This document shows, piece by piece, positions 1-6,057 of a stretch of DNA of 19,983 bases; positions within the stretch are counted from its first letter, which is position 1; each line of letters starts with the position of its first letter. Origin of the DNA: Desulfobacteraceae bacterium. Lineage in GTDB: Bacteria > Desulfobacterota > Desulfobacteria > Desulfobacterales > Desulfobacteraceae. The translations under genes and the position numbers were made by a program. The notes beneath the pieces are model-generated. The model did not search any database and was not told the origin of the DNA. It saw only the letters and a list, made by a program, of their open reading frames with translations. The stretch covers positions 1-19,983 of the forward strand of contig JAAEMC010000411.1 of the NCBI GenBank assembly GCA_024225895.1, in the 5' to 3' direction.

Positions 1-1
1 A

Positions 2-1255
2 ATGACCAAAAAGCCTTTGCCGGATTCTAAAAAATCTGCCCGTCAGAAGCTTATAGAGCTGGCGCGCCCCCAACAAAAAGCAGCACCCATGACAGAACAC
101 GAAGATTCCATAAAAAATTCCTCTTCCCATGAAAAAAAATCAGGCTGGATTCCTTGGTTCAGTGAAAATACCCTCTTTTTACTGGGATGGGTTGAAAATA
201 CACAGACACAAGTGGTTTATGGGGTGGAACTTGAGCTTGCGGCCCTTTTATCCAGACTGATTGTTGATTTTCCTGGAATAACTCACAAGGGAGCAGCTAT
301 GGTTCTGATGGACGGCAAAGGAGACGTCATGCATCAAACCGGGATATTTGCAGCGAATTTTCAACAAAAACCCAGGGCAACGGTGCCGGTTTCCAATCTT
401 TTGCCCCATTGGCGAATGGGAGTCTACATGGATGATAAGGCCTTTGGGGCTGGAAATGGTTTTTTATATGTGTCCATGATCCTTTTGGCAATATTTGTGG
501 CAGCCATTTTTTTCGGGGGCGCACTTTTAACCCGCCAGGCCAATGCGAATAAAAAGGATGCCATGCAAAAGACTTCCTTTGTTTCTTCTGTCTCACATGA
601 ACTGAAAACTCCTTTGACCAGCATAAGAATGTACGCAGAACTGCTCATGTCACAAAGGGTGAAAACTGAAGAGAAAAAAGGGCAATATCTTTCAATAATT
701 GTCAATGAAAGCCAGCGTTTGACAAGACTGATTAATAATGTACTGGATTTTGGCAGGCTGGAAGAAAAGAAAAAGAAATACCAAATAACGTCATTTGATT
801 TGGCCCGGTTTTTAATTGACATGATAGAGATCCACAGTATTCGGATTAAGGCTGTTGGTTTCAAAATAAAAATGCAGATTCCTGACATGCCATTCCCTGT
901 TAAAACAGATCGGGATTGTTTGGAACAAGTCGTCTTAAACTTGGTGGATAATGCCCTAAAATATGCGGATGGCGGTAAATTTATACAATTTGACCTCAAG
1001 GCTTTTACCAGTGAATTTTTTCTTTTAAAGATTTCAGACAGAGGCCCGGGCATCCCTAAGGCTCATCAAAAAAAGATTTTTAATAAATTTCACCGGGTGG
1101 ACAATTCCCTGACATCCAAACAGCAAGGATCTGGACTAGGGTTGAGTATTGCTCGGCAACTTCTAAGAGACCTTGGTGGAGATCTATTGTATGAACCAGG
1201 GGTGAAAAAAGGAAGCTGCTTTATTGCGAGGATTAATAGAAATGGAACCTGTTAA
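2..1255 (+). CDS. Sensor histidine kinase (5' end cut off by the window)
   Basis: Membrane sensor kinase that autophosphorylates on histidine and passes phosphate to the response regulator that follows. Residue numbers count from the ATG at base 2. One clear membrane helix lies at about 153-175. The dimerisation domain follows with the H-box SVSHELKTPLTS (His199). The ATPase domain has an N-box (LVDNALKYA, Asn317), G1 box (DRGPG, 346-350) and G2 box (GSGLG, 376-380), so all catalytic motifs are intact. Residues about 47-150 look like part of an extracytoplasmic sensor region. A first membrane helix is expected before it, so the ATG at base 2 is probably internal and the gene starts outside the window. 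It overlaps the next gene by 14 bases, as two-component pairs often do. The signal sensed is unknown. Whether it controls the metabolic operon downstream is a guess from position only. Confidence 0.93.
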   Translation: MTKKPLPDSKKSARQKLIELARPQQKAAPMTEHEDSIKNSSSHEKKSGWIPWFSENTLFLLGWVENTQTQVVYGVELELAALLSRLIVDFPGITHKGAAMVLMDGKGDVMHQTGIFAANFQQKPRATVPVSNLLPHWRMGVYMDDKAFGAGNGFLYVSMILLAIFVAAIFFGGALLTRQANANKKDAMQKTSFVSSVSHELKTPLTSIRMYAELLMSQRVKTEEKKGQYLSIIVNESQRLTRLINNVLDFGRLEEKKKKYQITSFDLARFLIDMIEIHSIRIKAVGFKIKMQIPDMPFPVKTDRDCLEQVVLNLVDNALKYADGGKFIQFDLKAFTSEFFLLKISDRGPGIPKAHQKKIFNKFHRVDNSLTSKQQGSGLGLSIARQLLRDLGGDLLYEPGVKKGSCFIARINRNGTC

Positions 1256-1961
1256 AATATTAGTTGCAGAGGATGATGCCCATATCCGGCTCGGGCTGGT
1301 GGATACTCTTGAAAGTGAAGGGTACACTGCAATGGAGGCTAAAGATGGTAAAGAGGCGATATCCTTGTTTGAAAAAGAACATTTTGACCTGGTGCTATTA
1401 GATATTATGATGCCGGAAAAAAGCGGGTATGATGTTTGCCGCCACATCCGTGCCAAAAATCAAGATGTCAGTATTATAATGCTGACTGCTAAATCAGAAG
1501 AGATTGACAAGGTGGTTGGACTTCAACTGGGCTCTGATGATTATATCACCAAACCCTTTGGCGTCCATGAACTTCTTGCAAGGATTTCGGCCGTACTCCG
1601 AAGATCGAATAAAGACAAAAAAAGAAAACAAATCCATCAAGAAACCAAGTTTATTTTTGGCAATCACAAGGTCCATTCAAAAAACTATACCTTATTAAGC
1701 GCCAATGACGGTAAGCTGATTGATCTTTCAGACAGGGAATTGAAACTTATTGTACTTTTTTATAAGCATCCTAAAGAAGTCTTAAGCCGGGATCTTATAC
1801 TCAACGAAATTTGGGGGATTGAATACCTGGGCACCACCAGAACCCTGGACCAGCATATTGCAAACCTGCGTAAAAAAATCGAAATAGATCCGTCCAATCC
1901 GAAAATTATTACCACGGTCCATGGTGTGGGATACCGGTATGAGGCAAAAGAAACTCAATAA
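1242..1961 (+). CDS. Two-component response regulator, OmpR/PhoB family
   Basis: DNA-binding response regulator paired with the upstream kinase. The N-terminal receiver domain has the acidic pair Glu10/Asp11-Asp12 (AEDD), the phosphoacceptor Asp54 in LLDIMMPEKSG, the conserved Thr in MLTAK, and the Lys in ITKPF. The C-terminal winged helix (about residues 137-236) has the family pattern LSDRELKLIVLF, a recognition region around RTLDQHIANLRKKIE, and the wing motif TVHGVGYRY. I chose the ATG at 1242 because GCGAGGA sits about 8 bases upstream and the protein then begins MEPVKILVAEDD, the usual register. An in-frame TTG at 1224 is less likely. Length (239 residues) is normal. No hairpin terminator is evident after it, so some readthrough toward the next operon is possible. 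Confidence 0.95.
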   Translation: MEPVKILVAEDDAHIRLGLVDTLESEGYTAMEAKDGKEAISLFEKEHFDLVLLDIMMPEKSGYDVCRHIRAKNQDVSIIMLTAKSEEIDKVVGLQLGSDDYITKPFGVHELLARISAVLRRSNKDKKRKQIHQETKFIFGNHKVHSKNYTLLSANDGKLIDLSDRELKLIVLFYKHPKEVLSRDLILNEIWGIEYLGTTRTLDQHIANLRKKIEIDPSNPKIITTVHGVGYRYEAKETQ

Positions 1962-2207
1962 TTATACGGAATAAAATACTTAAAATCCATTCAGTTAATT
2001 AGAAAGTCTGCTCCTGAAATATTTATTTTGTCAAAAACGGTGATGAAAAGCGCTGTTCCAAGAAGCATTGGATGGAAGAATCAATTACATGAAAATAAAG
2101 TTGATATGACAACTATTTAAGAGAAATGAAAACCCCTGCTGTTTCTATAACTATCAATTCTTATTGTTTAATTCCGACATTTTTTTATTATAAAAATAAT
2201 TTTTTCC

Positions 2208-2237
2208 TTGACAATGCAATTAGCCTGTCGCTATTAA
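2208..2237 (+). promoter_or_regulatory. Predicted sigma-70-type promoter of the Pad-like operon
   Basis: A perfect -35 box TTGACA (2208-2213) is followed by an 18-base spacer and the -10-like TATTAA (2232-2237). An A/T-rich tract lies just upstream of the -35 box. This places transcription start about 65-70 bases before the first start codon at 2313. Inference from sequence only. Confidence 0.6.
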
Positions 2238-2252
2238 ATAGCTATGAAATAG
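2230..2252. promoter_or_regulatory. Possible operator: 13-base palindrome and 11-base direct repeat over the -10 box
   Basis: GCTATT-A-AATAGC (2230-2242) is a perfect palindrome that covers the predicted -10 box. Its right part is repeated as GCTATGAAATAG (2241-2252), giving an 11-base, one-helical-turn direct repeat. A second short palindrome GCCAT-GTCA-ATGGC lies at 2266-2279 in the leader. Position over the -10 suits a repressor site. The regulator is unknown. Confidence 0.4.
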
Positions 2253-2312
2253 ATACAATGGTAAAGCCATGTCAATGGCAGATATCTAACTTGTAAAGGA
2301 GGATAGGGTCGA

Positions 2313-2600
2313 ATGTCATCAAACGTTTACTTCAAGCACGAAGGTCCGTGGTCTGATGCCAATGATCCCCTGTTGTGTTCCGACACCGGGGACTGGCGAA
2401 CCAAAAGACCTGTAGTCGACGAAGAGAATTGCATAGTCTGTGGGTTTTGTGCGATTTATTGTCCAATTCAGGTGGTTCAGATGAAGGGAGAAACCCATTT
2501 CGAAGCAGACTTGGATTTTTGTAAAGGGTGTGGGATCTGTGCAAAAGAATGCCCCAAAAATGCAATTTCAATGGTTTCAGAGGGGGAATTCGTCAAATGA
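2313..2600 (+). CDS. 2-oxoacid:ferredoxin oxidoreductase, delta (ferredoxin) subunit; PadF-like
   Basis: Small electron-carrying subunit (95 residues) of a four-subunit 2-oxoacid oxidoreductase. Two [4Fe-4S] motifs are visible: CIVCGFCAIYCP (Cys40, 43, 46, 50) and CKGCGICAKECP (Cys70, 73, 76, 80). The 39 residues before them match the N-terminal extension seen in PorD/VorD-type delta subunits. It would carry electrons from the thiamine centre in the beta subunit to free ferredoxin. AAAGGAGG 10 bases before the ATG is a near-perfect ribosome site. The stop overlaps the next start (ATGA), indicating translational coupling. The link to phenylglyoxylate (PadF) rests on the operon's last three genes, not on this sequence. 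Confidence 0.9.
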   Translation: MSSNVYFKHEGPWSDANDPLLCSDTGDWRTKRPVVDEENCIVCGFCAIYCPIQVVQMKGETHFEADLDFCKGCGICAKECPKNAISMVSEGEFVK

Positions 2601-3817
2601 ATACAAAAGCAAAAGAACGCTCACAGATTAAGGTGATCACCGGAAATGCAGCAGCAGCTATCGGTGCGAAACTTGCCCGCCCGGATGTGGTGGCAGCATA
2701 TCCCATAACGCCTCAAACAGAAGTAATTGAGCAAATTTCATCCTTTCATGCGTCTGGTGAAATGGATTGCGAATTGATTACGGTTGAGGGTGAAAATTCA
2801 GCCATGAATGCAGTTATGGCTGCTTCACTCGCCGGGGGAAGGGTCTTTACCGCTTCTTCCTCCTGGGGACTGGTATTCATGTATGACGCAATCCTGGCAA
2901 CAGCCGGTGCCAGGGCTCCTGTGGTGATGGTCAATGTGAACAGGGAAACCCCGGGCATCATCGCCGTATCTTCCGGCCAGCAGGACATGATCTCCACAAG
3001 GGATTCCGGATGGATTTTCCTCATTGCCGAGAATTGCCAGGAAGTTCTGGATCTGGTTCTCCAGGCTTACCGGCTGGCAGAGGATTACGATATTCAGGTG
3101 CCGGTGATGGTCCATTACGACGGGTTTTATCTCTCCTACCTTTCTGAGGTTGTAGATGTTCCGTTCCAGGAAGATGTTGATCAATTTCTTTCCGTGTTAA
3201 AGGATCAGCCCCAACGTACCACACTAAAGCCTGGTAAGAAGTTAGGATGCGGTTCCCATGGCATTCTGGGCGGCTACTTGGAGCTTCGTCATAAACATGT
3301 CACAGCCATGGAACGGTCCAAAGCCAAATTTGACCAGATAGACAAGGAATATGAAGAGATATTCGGCCGGTCTTACGGCGGACAGATCGAAAAATACAAA
3401 ATGGATGACGCTGATGTGGTTCTGGTGGGTTCCGGTTCCATGTGCGGTACTATCAAGAGTGTTATTGATGAAAAAAGAGAGCAGGGCATTAAAATCGGGC
3501 TGCTCAAAATGAGAATGTACAGACCCTTCCCCAGTGAAAAAATGATCGCAGCACTAAAAGGCAAAAAAGCAATCGGTGTTGTGGACAGAAGTCTTAATTT
3601 CGGTTTTAAAGGCGGCCCGATCTATACCGAGCTTAAATCATTTGAATCAAAACTTGAGGGCGCAAAACTGGTCAGTTTTATTGATGGTATTGCCAACACC
3701 GATATCACCAAGGAAAATGTTGGAAAAATGATTGATATGACCGGTGATCTTGCCAACGGAAAAGACGTACAAGAAGTTACATGGGTTTCATATCCTGAAG
3801 CCCAGGGAGGGATATGA
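2597..3817 (+). CDS. 2-oxoacid:ferredoxin oxidoreductase, alpha subunit; PadG-like (phenylglyoxylate:acceptor oxidoreductase)
   Basis: Alpha subunit, 406 residues, of the PorA/VorB/PadG family, which contributes substrate and CoA binding to oxidative decarboxylation of a 2-oxoacid to an acyl-CoA. Visible family motifs are AAYPITPQTEVIE near residue 36, VEGENSAMNAVMAASLAGGR (the conserved Glu next to thiamine), and MRMYRPFP followed by DRSLNFGFKGGPIYTE in the C-terminal domain. I chose the ATG at 2597, which overlaps the delta stop, over an upstream in-frame ATG at 2528 inside that gene. Alternatives are pyruvate, isovalerate or 2-oxoglutarate as substrate. The adjacent PadBCD-like genes make phenylglyoxylate, giving benzoyl-CoA and CO2, the best inference. 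Confidence 0.92.
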   Translation: MNTKAKERSQIKVITGNAAAAIGAKLARPDVVAAYPITPQTEVIEQISSFHASGEMDCELITVEGENSAMNAVMAASLAGGRVFTASSSWGLVFMYDAILATAGARAPVVMVNVNRETPGIIAVSSGQQDMISTRDSGWIFLIAENCQEVLDLVLQAYRLAEDYDIQVPVMVHYDGFYLSYLSEVVDVPFQEDVDQFLSVLKDQPQRTTLKPGKKLGCGSHGILGGYLELRHKHVTAMERSKAKFDQIDKEYEEIFGRSYGGQIEKYKMDDADVVLVGSGSMCGTIKSVIDEKREQGIKIGLLKMRMYRPFPSEKMIAALKGKKAIGVVDRSLNFGFKGGPIYTELKSFESKLEGAKLVSFIDGIANTDITKENVGKMIDMTGDLANGKDVQEVTWVSYPEAQGGI

Positions 3818-3818
3818 T

Positions 3819-4778
3819 ATGACAGAAAAGAAAAAAGCAAAATTAACACCGGTTTTGGATTATCTCAAACATGAGGATCCATTCGCAAAAGGCGTGGCAT
3901 TCTGCCCAGGCTGCGGTCTCGAGCTACTATTACGGTTCATTCCCCAAGTGATGGGAAATGATATCGTAATTACAGGTACCCCATCCTGTTCAGCTCCTGT
4001 GCTCCTTGGACAGAACAATCAATCTTGGCATAAACTTTCGTATTTTGGAACGTTGATGACCGGAGCTGCGGCAAATGCCACTGGCCTTGCGAGATATTAC
4101 AAGAAAGCGGGTATAGACAATACTGTGGTCTGTTTTAATGGGGATGGAACAGCCGCTGATATCGGGTTTGGTAATCTTTCCGGCGCTGCCGAAAGAAATG
4201 AGCCCTTTATCTATATCTGCTATGACAATGAAGGTTACATGAATACGGGTGTCCAGAAAAGCGGAACCACTCCATATGGAGCGACAACTACAACAACACC
4301 ATTTGGAGCCGCGTCAAAGGGAAAGAATCTTAGAAGAATGAACCTGGCGCTTAAAATGGCCATGCACAAGATCCCCTATGCCGCTACTGCCACACTAAGC
4401 GATTTGGGTGATCTGGCCAAGAAATTGCTCAAAGCCAAAGAAATGAAAGAAAAAGGCTTTTGTTTCCTCCATGTTTTTGCGCCTTGCCCCACTGGATGGG
4501 GAGCGGCGCCTGACAATACCATAGAAATTTGTCGCAGGGCGGTTAAAACAAATTATTTTCCTTTGTGGGAAGCTGAAAACGGCAAAATCAGGATGACAAA
4601 AACTATTAAAAAACCCAAACCTGTCAAGACCTACACTGAGTTGATGAAAAAATTCAAATTCATGGATGAAGAAGATCATAAGATACTTCAGGATGACGTG
4701 GATTACGAATACTGCATACTTGGCGGTTTGAGTGTATTGGAAGCAGAATGCCAGCTTCCTTTGCCGGCAGACGAATAA
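3819..4778 (+). CDS. 2-oxoacid:ferredoxin oxidoreductase, beta (thiamine-diphosphate) subunit; PadI-like
   Basis: Catalytic beta subunit, 319 residues. It binds thiamine diphosphate through NGDGTAADIGFGN (GDG at 108-110) and CYDNEGYMNTG (Asn137). It carries the four cysteines expected for the proximal [4Fe-4S] cluster: Cys29 and Cys32 in FCPGCG, Cys57 in TPSCSAP, and Cys223 in APCPTGWG. A threonine-rich turn at about residues 149-161 (SGTTPYG, TTTTTP) matches the usual family loop. Start chosen at ATG 3819, one base after the alpha stop, with GGGAGGG 7 bases upstream. With alpha, gamma and delta it forms a complete core enzyme. The NADH-oxidising subunit (PadH) of the denitrifier enzyme is not encoded here, so ferredoxin is the probable acceptor. 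Confidence 0.92.
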   Translation: MTEKKKAKLTPVLDYLKHEDPFAKGVAFCPGCGLELLLRFIPQVMGNDIVITGTPSCSAPVLLGQNNQSWHKLSYFGTLMTGAAANATGLARYYKKAGIDNTVVCFNGDGTAADIGFGNLSGAAERNEPFIYICYDNEGYMNTGVQKSGTTPYGATTTTTPFGAASKGKNLRRMNLALKMAMHKIPYAATATLSDLGDLAKKLLKAKEMKEKGFCFLHVFAPCPTGWGAAPDNTIEICRRAVKTNYFPLWEAENGKIRMTKTIKKPKPVKTYTELMKKFKFMDEEDHKILQDDVDYEYCILGGLSVLEAECQLPLPADE

Positions 4779-4793
4779 AGGAGGAACAAAAAG

Positions 4794-5342
4794 ATGAGTG
4801 AAGTCAGATTTCATGGCAGGGGAGGCCAGGGTGTGGTTACCACATCAAAAATTCTGGCAAATGCATTTGCCAGAACCGGGCAATTCGGGGCCAGTTTTCC
4901 CATGTTCGGATTTGAAAGACGCGGTGCGCCTGTTACTGCTTTTGGCAGGTTTTCAGACAAACCGGTCCGGGAGAAGACTCAAATCTACTATCCAGACGTC
5001 CTGGTGGTACTGGATCCGAGCCAGCAGAATTCAGATGCGGTTTTTCAGGGGCTTCTGCCTGATGGTATGATGCTGTTGAACAGTTCGGAAAAAGAAGTGG
5101 ATGTCTCCCACGAAAATTTAAAAAAACTCGGTGTTGTGGATGCCAACAAAATTGCCTTGGAAGAAATCGGGCTGCCCATCCCCAATACCGTTATTGCAGG
5201 CGCCTTTGCAAAGCTGACAGGCCTTTTGGATATTGAGCCTGTTGCAAACGCACTTGAAGATTATTTTGAAGGGTCAAAGCTTGAAGGCAATATTGTTTGT
5301 GCCAAGAGGGGCTTTGAGGAAGTGGCGCTTTACGAATTTTAA
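4794..5342 (+). CDS. 2-oxoacid:ferredoxin oxidoreductase, gamma subunit; PadE-like
   Basis: Gamma subunit, 182 residues, of the 2-oxoacid oxidoreductase, of usual length. The N-terminal signature HGRGGQGVVTTSKILANAF and the following SFPMFGFERRGAPVTAF are hallmarks of this domain, which helps form the CoA-binding face of the complex. AAAGGAGG about 9 bases before the ATG is a strong ribosome site. It lies 15 bases after beta and 44 bases before the Fe-S subunit gene, so the whole set is probably one transcript. Gene order delta-alpha-beta-gamma is compact. I infer phenylglyoxylate as substrate from context only. Confidence 0.92.
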   Translation: MSEVRFHGRGGQGVVTTSKILANAFARTGQFGASFPMFGFERRGAPVTAFGRFSDKPVREKTQIYYPDVLVVLDPSQQNSDAVFQGLLPDGMMLLNSSEKEVDVSHENLKKLGVVDANKIALEEIGLPIPNTVIAGAFAKLTGLLDIEPVANALEDYFEGSKLEGNIVCAKRGFEEVALYEF

Positions 5343-5386
5343 TAGGATTTATTTAAGGTGATTATTATTAAATTAAAGGAGCAGTT

Positions 5387-6043
5387 ATGCCTAGATGGGG
5401 AATGGTAATCGATGTAAAAAGGTGTATCGCTTGCTGGGGTTGCACCATTGCATGCAAAGAGGAACATTTTTTGCCGCCTGGAGTATTCTGGAACAGAGTG
5501 CTGATCGGAGAGCGGGGAAAATATCCCTCCTCCAGTAAGCTGATTTATCCGATTCTTTGCAATCATTGTTCAGACGCCGCCTGTGTTGAAGCATGTCCGA
5601 CAGGTGCGACCTATGTAAGAGAAGACGGGATTGTAGCCATTGACGATGAAAAATGTGTTGGCTGCAGAGCCTGTCTTGTCTCTTGTCCATACCAGCAAAG
5701 AACCTACTACGATAAAGAAGTTAAAGATCGTGAATATTTCCCTGGCCAGGGAAAAACCGAGATGGAATTGATCGGCGAAAAATTATATCCCTTTACTTTG
5801 GGAACGGTCATTAAATGCAACTTCTGCACGGAACGGCTTGAAGACGGCATGAAAAAAGGTCAGACACCAGGCGTCGATGAAGATGCAACACCCGCTTGTG
5901 TGAATATGTGCCCTGTGGATGCACGTGTTTTTGGTGACTTGGATGATCCGAACAGTAAGATCAACCGTATGATCATGGAACACAAAGGAAAGCAGCTTCG
6001 CCCGGAATTCGGGACAGAACCGGCAGTCTATTACATTGATTAA
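5387..6043 (+). CDS. padC: Four-cluster ferredoxin-like subunit of a molybdoenzyme; PadC-like
   Basis: Electron-transfer subunit, 218 residues, of the DmsB/PsrB/PadC type. Sixteen cysteines form four [4Fe-4S] sites: Cys13/16/19/23 (CIACWGCTIAC), Cys58/61/66/70, Cys90/93/96/100 (CVGCRACLVSCP), and Cys144/147 with Cys171/175 (CVNMCP). In this family they pair across groups to wire the molybdenum subunit to the membrane anchor. There is no signal peptide, so the protein stays in the cytoplasm. Ribosome site AAAGGAGC lies 7 bases before the ATG. It is encoded just before the catalytic subunit with a 14-base gap. The Pad name is an inference from co-location with the 2-oxoacid oxidoreductase; a generic DMSO-reductase-family beta subunit is the fallback. 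Confidence 0.85.
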   Translation: MPRWGMVIDVKRCIACWGCTIACKEEHFLPPGVFWNRVLIGERGKYPSSSKLIYPILCNHCSDAACVEACPTGATYVREDGIVAIDDEKCVGCRACLVSCPYQQRTYYDKEVKDREYFPGQGKTEMELIGEKLYPFTLGTVIKCNFCTERLEDGMKKGQTPGVDEDATPACVNMCPVDARVFGDLDDPNSKINRMIMEHKGKQLRPEFGTEPAVYYID

Positions 6044-6057
6044 TAACAGGGGGAAAC

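Larger units (their letters stand above)
1962..2312. other. Intergenic region, 351 bases, upstream of the 2-oxoacid oxidoreductase operon
   Basis: AT-rich noncoding stretch. No convincing gene is seen; a possible 25-codon frame beginning ATGAAAAGC near 2042 has no good ribosome site and resembles nothing known to me. The right third holds the promoter, two small palindromes and a strong ribosome site listed separately. The tract 2181-2206 is nearly pure A/T and lies directly before the -35 box, so it could act as an UP element. Confidence 0.6.

Noticed and set aside
424..1053. 209-codon open frame on the minus strand across the kinase gene
   Set aside because: It is antisense to intact kinase motifs on the plus strand, has no ribosome site worth noting and no recognisable domain.
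2042..2119. Possible 25-codon gene (MKSAVPRSIGWK...) in the intergenic region
   Set aside because: No ribosome-binding site, no family resemblance, and such short frames are expected by chance.
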